This document shows, piece by piece, positions 20,661 through 30,042 of a DNA stretch of 64,000 nt (the stretch's first letter is position 1; every line of letters begins with the position of its first letter). The translations under genes were made by a program, and so were the position numbers. The DNA comes from Paraphotobacterium marinum (lineage in GTDB: Bacteria; Pseudomonadota; Gammaproteobacteria; Enterobacterales; Vibrionaceae). The stretch is taken from NCBI RefSeq assembly GCF_002216855.1, contig NZ_CP022355.1:248001-312000 (forward strand), read 5' to 3'. Under the pieces are notes generated by a model, which was given only the letters and a program-made list of their open reading frames with translations, was not told the origin of the DNA and did no database searches.

Positions 20661-21515
20661 ATGAGTAAACGATCGACCGATTCTGGTACGCTTCACTTAA
20701 TTTTAGGTAAAAGCACAAAATACCCCAGTGAATATAACAATACCCTCCTTAAAGGAGTTTCTAGGGATTTAAATAGGGCTACATTAGGTCTAACAAAAAA
20801 CTGCATACCATTCTCTGGCTTTGATTTATGGACTTTATATGAACTATCTTGGTTAAATATGAATGGCTTGCCTCAAGTAGCGATTGGAGAAGTTAGAGTT
20901 TCATCTGATAGTGACTTTATCATTGAGTCGAAGTCTTTCAAGCTTTATTTAAATAGCTTTAACCAAACTAACTTTAAAAGTTGGCAAGAGGTTGCTAATA
21001 CGATGCAAAAAGATCTTTCTAAGGTAGCCAATTCGTCTGTCGATGTTACGCTTCTTCCTTTAGAAGAGTTTAATAACCAATTTATTGGTTTTTTTTCAGG
21101 CATATGTTTAGAAAAAGTTTTTTCTGATTTGTCAATTGAACAATATCAATATAATCCAAAGATTTTAACAAATGCAAAGGGTAGTGAAATTGTTGAAGAA
21201 GACCTTTATTCTAATTTATTAAAATCCAACTGTTTGATAACAAATCAGCCTGACTGGGGAAGCATTAAAATATCATATAAAGGACCTCAAATTTGCAAAG
21301 AAACTTTATTAAAATATATAATTTCCTTACGAACTCATAACGAGTTTCATGAACAATGCATTGAGAGGATTTTTTTAGATATTTTGCAGTATTGTAAACC
21401 TGAGTTGTTAACAGTTTATGCAAGATACACAAGGAGAGGAGGTCTTGATATTAATCCATACAGAACCAACCAAGGTAAAGTTCCTAGTGAAAATGTTAGA
21501 TTTGCAAGACAATAA
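20661..21515 (+). CDS. queF: NADPH-dependent 7-cyano-7-deazaguanine reductase
   Basis: Reduces preQ0 to preQ1 in queuosine synthesis, using a covalent thioimide at a cysteine. It has 284 residues, the long two-domain (YqcD/unimodular) form of gammaproteobacteria. The active cysteine lies in LLKSNCLITNQPDWGS. The substrate-side HNEFHEQCIERIFLDI and the C-terminal RRGGLDINPYRTN are intact. The N-terminal half shows the matching YNNTLLKGVSRDLNR pattern. Confidence 0.95.
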   Translation: MSKRSTDSGTLHLILGKSTKYPSEYNNTLLKGVSRDLNRATLGLTKNCIPFSGFDLWTLYELSWLNMNGLPQVAIGEVRVSSDSDFIIESKSFKLYLNSFNQTNFKSWQEVANTMQKDLSKVANSSVDVTLLPLEEFNNQFIGFFSGICLEKVFSDLSIEQYQYNPKILTNAKGSEIVEEDLYSNLLKSNCLITNQPDWGSIKISYKGPQICKETLLKYIISLRTHNEFHEQCIERIFLDILQYCKPELLTVYARYTRRGGLDINPYRTNQGKVPSENVRFARQ

Positions 21516-21519
21516 TTAA

Positions 21520-23670
21520 ATGTTAAAAGTCATTCAAAAAATAGTTTTAATGGCCATTTTGGTTACCATTTCCACTGTAACACATGCATCTAACTCCCCC
21601 AAACCATATCTGTATAATTTTGAAAATAAGTTATTAGATAGCCCTTCCCTTGTAACAAAACAATCGTCCTTATTTTAAAAAATATGAAGGATAAATTTGG
21701 AGAAAAATTATTAATCATTAACAATTTGACTTTATTAAATCAAATAAATCATGTATACCAAATTCTTATCATGTCTGAAATTGCTCAAAATAATTTTAAG
21801 GCAGCAATATTTTGGAACAAAGAATTTAATAAATTTTCTAAACGTAATAATTTAGAAAGCTCCTTACTAAAGTCACAAATCTTCCAAGTTTACGCTGAGT
21901 GGGTTCTTAATAATAACACTCAAAACGCATTAGAAAAGCTCAATAATATAAAAATTGAAAGACTATTAAATTATCGCGACAAATCTATAAATCAATCCTT
22001 ATTTTTCTACTATTTTTTCAAAGCCATTATCCTGTCTAAAACTAGTGAACAAGAATCAACTAATAGCTTCTCAATTGCTAAAAATATCTTGTCGAAGGAC
22101 TAGGTAAGGAAGTTTTATTTTACTTTTATATCCAAGAGGGCAAACATTATCTTAATTATAGGCAATATGATTTATCATTAGATCAGTTTTTGTCTGCTTT
22201 CTGGTTAGCGACAAGTAACCAAGATGATTACGGTGTTGCTACTTCTAAATATTTCTTATCTAACTTATATTTAAAGAAAAAACTCTACAGTGACTCATTA
22301 AGATATGCTAAGGCATCAATGAAATACTTTGAAGATAATCATTATACGAATAGTTTGATGAAAACAATATTTATAGTTGCACAGATTTATCAAAAGAAAC
22401 AGAAATACAGTTTAGCCTTAAACTATTATTTCAACCTATTAAACTACCAAGAACAAAATAACAGCTCAACATCTAAAACTAAATTACACATAGCCGAAAC
22501 ATATTTACTTAATAATGATCTAGAACATGCCAAAAAATACCTGAAAGAGGTTGCTTCTAATTATCTGAATAAAAATTTAAAATTACACAAAGAGCTTATT
22601 GAAGCACAAATAAATATTAATAGTAATAATTTTAAAGAGGCAATACCCAAATTAAATTTAATTTTAGACAATATAACAAACAAAGATCTAATTTCAATAG
22701 AGCTTCATACCCTTGATTTGCTCTCAAAAAGTTATGAAAAGCAATCTGATTTCTATCATGCATTGATCATTGAAAAGCAATACAATCAGTTGATAAAGAA
22801 ACAAGAAAACTTGAGAAGCCAAAAAGATCTTCATTTTTTTTTAAAACAAGAAAAATTATATGATAAAAGCTTCTATTTCAAAAGAATAGGAGCTGCGATA
22901 CAAAGAAAAGATGATGCAATTATACAATTTAAAAATATAATTTTATTATGTTTTTTTACTTTAATTTTTTTAGGCCTTATATTTATATTCCTTCTTCTCA
23001 AATATAGAAAACTTTCTAATAAGAATATCACGCTTATGAATGAAAGTTTTAATTGTGATAAATACAACTGCTTCAACTTTAATAAATTAACGTTTTTATA
23101 TAAAAATAAAATTTCAAAAAATCTTAATAAAGGAGTGATTTTCCACACCATTCAAATAAGTAGTAGAGGCAATGATAGTGTTCCAGAGGAAGTAAAAAAA
23201 CAAATTATAGGCATACTACAACTCAAACTGAAAATGACAGTCTATTTTTACAATACTAACACTTTTATCATCGAGGATTATGGATTAAATAAAACAACAA
23301 TGACATTAAAATATTTCGAGAAATTTGATTTTCATTTAAAAAAATTTGATAAAATACTTTCATACTCAATAGGATCTTTGCAATTCCCATTAATTTCTAA
23401 TATGAATTTCAATCTTCCTTTTCAGAGTTTTATAAAAATTTTATTACTAGCAAATAAGATTGCCTATTTTACAAACTTGGAGACAAAAAAAATTCAATAA
23501 CATTTATCGAATCAATAAATTACTTTCCTTCAACATCCTACATAGATCTCAATTCTAATAGCGGATTGGTAAGGCTTTTGGAAAAAGGGTTTCTTAAGAT
23601 CAATTCAAATCAACTTAAGCATATAAAGAGTAAACAAGAGATTCTATTTAATTTTATAATTAATAACTAA
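21520..23670 (+). pseudogene. Secreted-then-anchored TPR protein with a GGDEF-like C-terminus, broken by three one-base losses
   Basis: Four stretches in shifted frames read as one protein of about 717 residues. First comes a signal peptide from the ATG at 21520 (MLKVIQKIVLMAILVTIS, cleavage likely after THA). The next stretch, from 21684, and the start of the third hold TPR-like helical repeats (ALNYYFNLLNYQEQNN, HALIIEKQYNQLIKKQ). A membrane segment lies near 22940 (ILLCFFTLIFLGLIFIFLLL). The C-terminal region resembles a degenerate diguanylate cyclase: LANKIAYF in the ADxALYxAK place, but no GGDEF signature. The shifts are near 21673-21682 (T4/A6), 22080-22084 (A5) and 23485-23492 (A8), each needing one added base. 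The layout is typical of gammaproteobacterial sensor cyclases, and function is almost certainly lost. Confidence 0.65.
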
Positions 23671-23708
23671 ACTATAATATTAAGAGTATTATATTTAGGA
23701 AATTACTC

Positions 23709-25075
23709 ATGTATAAAAAGCAACAGTTCAAAGTCTTAGTTTCTCCTACCGGTTCCATGAATATGCTTTCTCAACTTGAAATTAAAGATTTAAAAAAAAA
23801 GAGTAGCAAGTTATATAAATTATATAGAAATTGCTCACTTGCAATACTAAATACAGGAAATAAATCTGATAACTGTAAATTAATTTATGAAAAATATAAA
23901 AATTTTGAAATTAAAATTATTCAAACAGCAAGAGACTTTAAAATTGAATTAATTAACCCTCCTCTGTTTGCATTTATTGATGGTTTAATAATAAAAAGCA
24001 TTCAGGAAAACTTATTTTCTGTTTTGAGAGATTTAATCTATTTAAATAATTTAATTAAGTTAGAAAAAATTTCTTTAAGCTCTCAAGAAACCACAAATTT
24101 AATATTCAACATGTGTAGAAATGCAAGTATCCTAAAACAAGGACACCCACCTAAACTTGCTGTCTGTTGGGGTGGACACTCAATAAATGAAATAGAGTAT
24201 GAGTATTGTAAAAATTTAGGGTTTGCATTGGGCTTGAGGAAAATACACATTTGTACCGGATGTGGGCCAGGAGCAATGGAAGCTCCAATGAAGGGGGTTG
24301 CTGTTGGTCATTCAATGCAAAGAGTCAACTCAAGTGATTTCATAGGTTTAAGTGAACCTTCTATAATTGCATCAGAACCACCAAACCCAATTGTTAATAA
24401 GCTCTTAATTCTTCCCGATATCGAAAAAAGACTAGAGTGTTTCATAAGAGTTGGACATGCTTTTATTATATTACCTGGAGGTCCAGGAACTCTGGAAGAG
24501 TTACTTTATATTTTAGGAGTTGCATCAGATAAAAACAACTCATCAAACTATATACCAATCATCTTGACAGGCCCTACCAACTCACAACCATATTTTGAGG
24601 CTATAAATAGTTTTCTTTCTAATATTTTTGGAAAAAAAATTACTGATTTATATAAAATAATTTTAGGAGACTTTAATCAGGTTGCTGTTGAAGTAAAAAA
24701 CTGCTTAAAACTTGTAAAATTAAATAGAACCTTAAACAATGATTCATATTCATTTAGTTGGCTAACGCATATAAATAAAAATCTTCAACAACCATTCAAG
24801 CCAACCCATAAATCTGTTGAAAAAATCATTTTAAGTATGAATACGAATCCTTCTACTTTGTTATGCCAACTCAGAAAAGTTTTTTCTACAATAGTTTCCG
24901 GAAATGTGAAAGTCAAATACCAAAATAATATCCAAAAAAAAGGACCTTTTATTATTCATGCAGACAAAAAATTAAAGTTGAACTTGAAAAGCTTTTAAGT
25001 CTATTCATTAAAGAAAAAAGAATGACCAATAAAGAAAAATATACACCCTCATATAAAATAAACTTAATTGGCTGA
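23709..25075 (+). pseudogene. ppnN: Nucleotide 5'-monophosphate nucleosidase PpnN, frameshift near the C-terminus
   Basis: LOG-family enzyme that cleaves purine nucleotides to base and ribose 5-phosphate. The first 420 or so residues are intact: SPTGSMNMLSQLEIKDL start, CWGGHSINE, TGCGPGAMEAPMKG and the PGGPGTLEELLYILG phosphate-binding motif. The open frame ends early, after 429 residues. One extra A in the run at 24966-24971 (A6 to A7) continues it through KIKVELEKLLSLFIKEKR to a TGA at 25075, giving 455 residues like the Escherichia coli protein of 454. The missing tail is part of the C-terminal domain, so partial function is possible. The restored end overlaps the broken ygdD by 12 bases. 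Confidence 0.85.
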
Positions 25076-25436
25076 TTTAAATAAAAGGAAAGGGAAAAAT
25101 ATCCATGACAACCCAAGTAGAATAGCACCAAATGGCGTCAAAATAGAAACCAAATAATGTAAATCAAAGGCTTTTAAATATAAGTTAAAACAAAAGAAGA
25201 TAATACCAAAAAAATTAATCCACAAAACACTTTTGTTCGAATATATTGAATCTTTCTATCTAAAATGATCCCAATAATAAAAAACACCAAATAAAATTCC
25301 TGAAATCTCAATCCGGTTTTGAAAATATCTTTTTGATAAGAATTAAAATAAATTTGTAAATGAGATAATGTTGCTTCTAAAAGAAGAGATGATAAACCAA
25401 AGAAAATTATACAAAAAAATAAAAAAATTTAATCAT
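25064..25436 (-). pseudogene. ygdD: YgdD / DUF423 inner-membrane protein, broken by two one-base losses
   Basis: Small membrane protein of unknown function. Three frames read together as about 124 residues: a start at 25436 (MIKFFYFFV, then stop), a middle with LEATLSHLQIYFNSYQKD and GLRFQEFYLVFFIIGII, and an end with YLVSILTPFGAILLGLSWIF. The last block closely matches the conserved end of YgdD. The shifts lie in the A7 runs at 25413-25427 and near 25187-25195, each needing one added base. In Escherichia coli ygdD follows gcvA in the same order, which supports the call. Confidence 0.75.
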
Positions 25437-25490
25437 TTAAGCTACATATTATTAGTCATATTTATATTTATATTTATAAACTATTAAATT

Positions 25491-25543
25491 AAAAAAAGGA
25501 AAAGTACTCCTTATTTCTTCGAGAAAAGTCGGAGAATTTTCCT
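25491..25543 (-). terminator. Terminator after gcvA
   Basis: On the minus strand AGGAAAATTCTCC pairs with GGAGTACTTTTCCT (small bulges) across a loop of about 20 bases and ends in seven T. It would separate gcvA from the decayed ygdD. Confidence 0.65.
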
Positions 25544-25544
25544 A

Positions 25545-26444
25545 TCACATCTGTTGGTTATCTATCATAGCTTCTTCAAGAATCCATTTTCTAAAAGCAG
25601 AAATTTTACCAAAGTCAGCATTTTTTTCTGAGGAAACAAGATAGTATGAATTTTTGCTCATTAGCTTTTCTGAGAATGGAACTACTAATCTTTTTGTTTC
25701 TAATTCTGGTTTAGCCAGAATATTGTTAGCTAAAGCAATACCCTGCCCATAAACAGCAGCTTGCAGAACCATACTGGAGTGACTAAAAATTGGCCCTTGA
25801 TTATATCTTGTGCTATCTATATTATTTTCTTTAAAAAAATTTTTCCAAGACTTTCTTGATGTATCGTGTAAAAGGGTTTGATTATTTAAATCAAATACTG
25901 ATTTGATTGGTTTTTCTGAATTAAGCAACATTGGTGAGCAAACAGGGATAAGGTATTCTTGGTATAATTTATCAACTCTTAAATCATTCCATTTTCCTTT
26001 TCCATAATATATTGCAACATCAACATCATCAGTCAACGAGCCATCATTAGCATCAACCGCTTTAATACGAACATCTATATCAGGCTCCAGATCGTTAAAT
26101 TTGGCTAACTTTGGAACTAACCATTGAATTGCAAAGCTCGGTTGCAAGCTCACAGTAATTGAACCTTTTGCTCCTCTTTCTAAAACTTTATCAGTAGCAT
26201 CTGACAATGAAGCAAAAACATCCTTAATATCATAAAAGTAGCTTTGCCCTTCTTCCGTCAATAGTAAATTTCTATTTCTTCTCTTAAATAATTTAACCCC
26301 TAAGAAGTCTTCTAACGTTTTTATTTGATGACTTACTGCAGCTTGAGTCACAAACAATTCTTCTGAAGCTTTGGTAAAACTTAAATATCTCGCCGCTGCC
26401 TCAAAAGCTTTTAAGGAATTAAGAGGAGGAATTCTTCTAGCCAT
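25545..26444 (-). CDS. gcvA: LysR-type regulator GcvA
   Basis: Transcription factor that controls the glycine cleavage genes and the sRNA gene gcvB. It has 299 residues. The N-terminal helix-turn-helix region begins RRIPPLNSLKAFEAAARYLS and continues SFTKASEELFVTQAAVSHQI, the GcvA form of the LysR motif. A substrate-binding domain follows with WLVPKLAKFNDLEPDIDVRI. It is divergent from the gcvB-like RNA, exactly as in enterobacteria and vibrios, which fixes the identity beyond the family level. Confidence 0.9.
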   Translation of the reverse strand: MARRIPPLNSLKAFEAAARYLSFTKASEELFVTQAAVSHQIKTLEDFLGVKLFKRRNRNLLLTEEGQSYFYDIKDVFASLSDATDKVLERGAKGSITVSLQPSFAIQWLVPKLAKFNDLEPDIDVRIKAVDANDGSLTDDVDVAIYYGKGKWNDLRVDKLYQEYLIPVCSPMLLNSEKPIKSVFDLNNQTLLHDTSRKSWKNFFKENNIDSTRYNQGPIFSHSSMVLQAAVYGQGIALANNILAKPELETKRLVVPFSEKLMSKNSYYLVSSEKNADFGKISAFRKWILEEAMIDNQQM

Positions 26445-26496
26445 ATAATTTTGTCATTAGTTTTTTTAATGCTAATTATTATAAATTATCTGTTGA

Positions 26497-26688
26497 ATAA
26501 GTTCCAGATAAAAACTATATTACGTGCATGCGAATAAAGTATTAAATTATTTTATTTGTCATGTTGTGTTTGTATTTTGATTAGCATTTGCTAATCTAGT
26601 AGTTTAATCTACTAATTTACTTCCTATATTTTTGGATTATTAACCAAAATGTTTAGCACTGAAATCTTTAATCAGTGCTTTTTTTTTA
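26497..26688 (+). ncRNA. gcvB: Small regulatory RNA GcvB
   Basis: The segment divergent from gcvA has GcvB architecture. A GU-rich unpaired stretch (TGTTGTGTTTGTATTTTG, from 26562) corresponds to the R1 seed. Two consecutive hairpins follow, GATTAGC/GCTAATC and TAGTAG/CTACTA (26579-26614), then the ACTTCCT consensus element of GcvB (26619-26625) and a terminator (AGCACTGA/TCAGTGCT, then T9, 26655-26688). The first 60 bases, from about AAGTTCC, are less certain, and the 5' end is estimated from a TATAAA-like -10 near 26479. GcvB normally represses many amino-acid and peptide transporters with Hfq. Not found by any protein-based view. Confidence 0.88.
26655..26688 (+). terminator. Terminator of GcvB
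   Basis: Eight-base-pair stem AGCACTGA/TCAGTGCT with an AATCTTTA loop followed by nine T. It lies 30 bases before the csdA start. Confidence 0.85.
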
Positions 26689-26718
26689 TCTTTAATAAAT
26701 CATAACCATTAAAATAAA

Positions 26719-27927
26719 ATGAATTATATTAATACAAAAAAAATTAGAGAAGAGTTCCCTTTCTTTCGACAAAATAATTATATTTATTTTGATAATGCTG
26801 CAACTACTCAAAAGCCTCAAATTATTATTGATTCACTAGTTGAATTTTATACTCATAAAAACACAAACGTTTACCGAGGAACTTCCATTCAAGCTCATAA
26901 AACTACAGAAGAGTACGAACTTTCGCGAGATACTATAAAAAATTATATAGATTGCGATAAAGATGGGGAAGTCGTTTGGACATCTGGCGCTACTGAATCC
27001 ATTAACCTAGTGGCTTCATCATACTTGAAATACTTCCTAAAACCTAATGATGAAGTTATCATTTCTGAAATCGAGCATCATTCTAACCTAATCCCATGGA
27101 AAATTGCTTGTGATGAAATTGGTGCTAATTTAAGAGTTGTAAAGGTTAACGATGATTATATTATTGACATTAACCATTTTAAGAAATTAATCAATGCAAA
27201 AACAAAATTTGTAGCAGTATCACATATAAATAATATTACTGGACATCGAAATCCTATTGAAAAAATCATAGAAATTTCTCATAAATATAAAGCTAAAGTT
27301 TTAATCGATGGTTCACAAGGTATTGTTCATGAAAAAATTAGTGTAGGTAATTTAAAACCAGACTTTTATGTATTTTCAGGACACAAAATTTTTGCACCGT
27401 ATGGTATTGGTATCCTTTATGCAAAAAAAGATTTATTAGAAAAAATGCCACCATTTAAGAGTGGAGGCAAGATGGTTAAATCAACTCAATTTGACAAAAT
27501 TACATTAAATGCCCCTCCTCTTAAATTCGAAGCTGGCACACCAAATATCAGCGGTGCAATTGCTCTTGCAGAAGCAATTAATTGGTATTCTAAATTTGAT
27601 TTGAATTTAATTAACAAACATCTTCACCACTTATCAAAAATCACTTTTGATGAACTTAAGAAAATTCCAGAAGTGAGTCTGTTAAATAAAAGTTTTAAGA
27701 CAAGTATAATTTCTTTTTATACTCCAAACATAAATCACTATGATTTATCAACCCTTCTTTCTGAACAAGGGGTTGCTATTAGATCCGGCTATCATTGTGC
27801 AGAGCCTTTTTTTAGATTAAAAAATATAAATGGCTCGATTAGAATATCTTTTGCTTTATATAATACAGTAGATGAAATATACTTATTTATAAAATATTTG
27901 AAAAAAGCAATTAAATTTTTAGAATAG
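26719..27927 (+). CDS. csdA: Cysteine desulfurase CsdA (class V aminotransferase fold)
   Basis: PLP enzyme that takes sulfur from cysteine and hands it to CsdE. It has 402 residues. YFDNAATTQKP, EIEHHSNLIPWK and the PLP lysine in VFSGHKIFAPYG (near residue 225) are clear. The catalytic cysteine lies in IRSGYHCAEPFF near residue 355. The KFEAGTPNISG block is typical. The genes csdE and tcdA follow, the CSD cluster, so I prefer CsdA to the similar SufS. Confidence 0.93.
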   Translation: MNYINTKKIREEFPFFRQNNYIYFDNAATTQKPQIIIDSLVEFYTHKNTNVYRGTSIQAHKTTEEYELSRDTIKNYIDCDKDGEVVWTSGATESINLVASSYLKYFLKPNDEVIISEIEHHSNLIPWKIACDEIGANLRVVKVNDDYIIDINHFKKLINAKTKFVAVSHINNITGHRNPIEKIIEISHKYKAKVLIDGSQGIVHEKISVGNLKPDFYVFSGHKIFAPYGIGILYAKKDLLEKMPPFKSGGKMVKSTQFDKITLNAPPLKFEAGTPNISGAIALAEAINWYSKFDLNLINKHLHHLSKITFDELKKIPEVSLLNKSFKTSIISFYTPNINHYDLSTLLSEQGVAIRSGYHCAEPFFRLKNINGSIRISFALYNTVDEIYLFIKYLKKAIKFLE

Positions 27928-27930
27928 TAT

Positions 27931-28331
27931 ATGCAATCCAAGAATGAGTTACTAATTTTATTAAAAGAAAATCATAGTTGGGAAAAAAAGTATAAGTCTC
28001 TTTTACAACTGGGTAAACTAGTTAAATCAATTCCTTTAGAAAAAAAATTGATAAAAATTTAATATCTGGTTGTGAAAATGACGTCTGGTTAAACATAACT
28101 ATTGATAATGAACAAGTTAATATTGATCTTTACTCCGAATCAAGACTTATAAATGGTATTATTTATTTGTTGTTAGATTTTATACAAAACCAAAGCTTAG
28201 ATATTTTAAGAAAAAGTGATTTATCTAATATTTTAAAGGCATATAACTTACCAAATACATTAAGTGCAACAAAAATGTCGGGTATAGACTCTATCATAAA
28301 GTCTATAGAACAAAAACTGATAGAGGTTTAA
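27931..28331 (+). pseudogene. csdE: Sulfur acceptor CsdE (SufE family), one-base frameshift
   Basis: Sulfur acceptor partner of CsdA. It starts three bases after csdA. The first frame, MQSKNELLILLKENHSWEKK, runs 43 codons and stops. The second carries the acceptor motif SGCENDVWLN, with the active cysteine, and the rest of the fold to a TAA at 28331. One extra A in the run at 28040-28047 (A8 to A9) joins them into 133 residues. The GCENxVWL motif is the CsdE form. As written, the cysteine-carrying part is not translated from the normal start. Confidence 0.88.
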
Positions 28332-29092
28332 GTAATTTTTTTTAACTTTAAACCCGCATAAACAGCAAAAAATGCAAATGATGCAGTCACTATTGAACAA
28401 GAACCAAATCCTCCTGAGCAATCTAATTTTGTAGTGTTACCTGGTTTTTTAAAAGAGTAAGTTTTACCCTCTGTGTCAGGATACCTCAGTTGTTCTTCAG
28501 AAAAAACCCCTTTTATTTTGAATTTTTTATCTCTCGGAAATCCATATTTTGTTCTTAGTAGATTTCTCACTTTTGACATTAAAGGATCGTTATATATTTT
28601 TGATAAATCATCTATTTTAATTTTTGTAGGGTCAATTTGTCCACCTGCGCCACCAACAGATACAATGGAAATTTTTTTTCTATAACAAAAATTAATTAGT
28701 CCAGCTTTTACTCGTGCATTATCAATAGCATCAATAACCAAATCAAAATTTTGATTAATGAGAATATTGATATTTTCAAGATCTAAAAAATCATCAATTA
28801 TATTGACGTTACATTTTGGATTAATGTTGGTAATTCTTTTCAACATTTCTTCTGTTTTTAAGTTCCCAATAGTAGAAGTATCAGCATGAATTTGACGATT
28901 AATATTAGACTCACAAATCTCATCCATATCAATCATTGTAATATTATCAATTCCAGTTCTGGCTAAAGCTTCACATACCCATGATCCAACTCCACCAATA
29001 CCTACTACACACACACTTAAATTCTTTAATCTATCAAATTGTTCATGTCCGTATAGTCTTTCTATTCCATTAAATCTCAATGCTTCATTCAT
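28328..29092 (-). CDS. tcdA: tRNA threonylcarbamoyladenosine dehydratase
   Basis: E1-like enzyme that cyclises t6A37 of tRNAs to ct6A, working with CsdA-CsdE. It has 254 residues. The ATP-binding glycine motif VVGIGGVGSWVCEALARTG and IDMDEICESNINRQ are typical, and AIDNARVKAGLI follows. The end overlaps csdE by four bases in convergent arrangement. It is intact although its sulfur partner CsdE is broken. Confidence 0.93.
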   Translation of the reverse strand: MNEALRFNGIERLYGHEQFDRLKNLSVCVVGIGGVGSWVCEALARTGIDNITMIDMDEICESNINRQIHADTSTIGNLKTEEMLKRITNINPKCNVNIIDDFLDLENINILINQNFDLVIDAIDNARVKAGLINFCYRKKISIVSVGGAGGQIDPTKIKIDDLSKIYNDPLMSKVRNLLRTKYGFPRDKKFKIKGVFSEEQLRYPDTEGKTYSFKKPGNTTKLDCSGGFGSCSIVTASFAFFAVYAGLKLKKIT

Positions 29093-29324
29093 ATTTAAAT
29101 TCTTACTTAAAAAAGTTATTAATCAACTTGTTAATAATATTTTATTAACTCAATAATACAATCTAATATTTTTTTAAATTTTTAAATTATACTATAAATT
29201 TCATTAAATAATGATTTTTATTTATATAGTCTTAAAAAATGAGAATTTGAGTTAACTTTTATGTTTGGTTTTTTTTTAATCTAGGTCTATATTTAATTAA
29301 GTTTTATTAAATTGAGCTACAGGT

Positions 29325-29480
29325 ATGATTTCTTTGATTTTTTTTCTTTTGTTTTTATCTTTTTTATTTTCGTATTTAAATAGAAAAAGAATGGGATACG
29401 TAGTCTTTAGCATCTCATTTATTATAAGTTGTTTTTGGCTAAATCATCACGCTACAGACACCTTATCGATATTATTATAA
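29325..29480 (+). CDS. DUF5993 family small membrane protein
   Basis: A 51-residue protein with two short hydrophobic segments: MISLIFFLLFLSFLF, then VVFSISFIISCFWLNHHATD. The end HHATDTLSI and the location directly upstream of a DsbB-like gene fit DUF5993, which I remember as a companion of such DsbB proteins. It starts with ATG after AGGT and ends ten bases before the dsbB start, with AAGGA between. Function is unknown; a role with the DsbB-like protein is inference from position. Confidence 0.7.
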   Translation: MISLIFFLLFLSFLFSYLNRKRMGYVVFSISFIISCFWLNHHATDTLSILL

Positions 29481-29490
29481 GGATTAAATT

Positions 29491-30042
29491 ATGAATAATA
29501 CTTCCTTACAAAACATAAATGCACTTGGACTGCTTGGCTTGTCAGTTGTTTTAATTGTTGCATTAGTTCTTCAATTAGTTTGGAATGAATTGCCTTGTCC
29601 TCTTTGCCTTCTTCAAAGAGTTGGATTTTGTTTTGTGATGTATGGTTTATTTTTGAACATCAAACATGGTTTATCCTTAAAACATTATGGAATTGCTTTG
29701 TTGGGGGCTGTTTTTGGAGGAATTGCATCATTGAGACAAGTTTCTCTTCATGTTATACCTGGGACACCTCCATATGGAAGTGCAATTTTTGGGTTTCATT
29801 TTTATACATGGGCTTTTATACTTTTCGGTGCCACTATAATTATAATATCCCTACTAATGATATTACAAAATAGTGAAGTTCAGGAGTCGTTTAAAGGTAT
29901 AAGTAACTTCAATAATGTTGTAGGTTTGATTGCGATGATAAGTATATTTGTTACCTTAATAGCAACTTTTATTGAATGTGGCCCATTTCAATGCCCAGAT
30001 AACCCAGAATCATACTGGTTAATTGACTTGCTTTCAAGTTAA
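29491..30042 (+). CDS. DsbB-like disulfide bond formation protein
   Basis: Four-helix inner-membrane quinone-linked oxidoreductase family, 183 residues. The first cysteine pair is CPLC (residues 36 and 39) in NELPCPLCLLQRVGF. The second pair is not in the usual periplasmic loop near residue 100; instead two cysteines lie close together near the end in ECGPFQCPDNPE (163 and 168). That differs from canonical DsbB and suggests a subfamily with its own partner. It forms a pair with the DUF5993 gene and converges on recB with a four-base TTAA overlap. Confidence 0.85.
   Translation: MNNTSLQNINALGLLGLSVVLIVALVLQLVWNELPCPLCLLQRVGFCFVMYGLFLNIKHGLSLKHYGIALLGAVFGGIASLRQVSLHVIPGTPPYGSAIFGFHFYTWAFILFGATIIIISLLMILQNSEVQESFKGISNFNNVVGLIAMISIFVTLIATFIECGPFQCPDNPESYWLIDLLSS

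Noticed and set aside
25064-25544. A noncoding RNA between ppnN and gcvA
   Set aside because: The stretch is explained by a decayed ygdD reading frame plus the gcvA terminator.
29093-29324. A hidden gene in the tcdA-DUF5993 gap
   Set aside because: The 232 bases are A/T-rich with stops in all frames and no clear hairpin; I see only possible promoter sequence.
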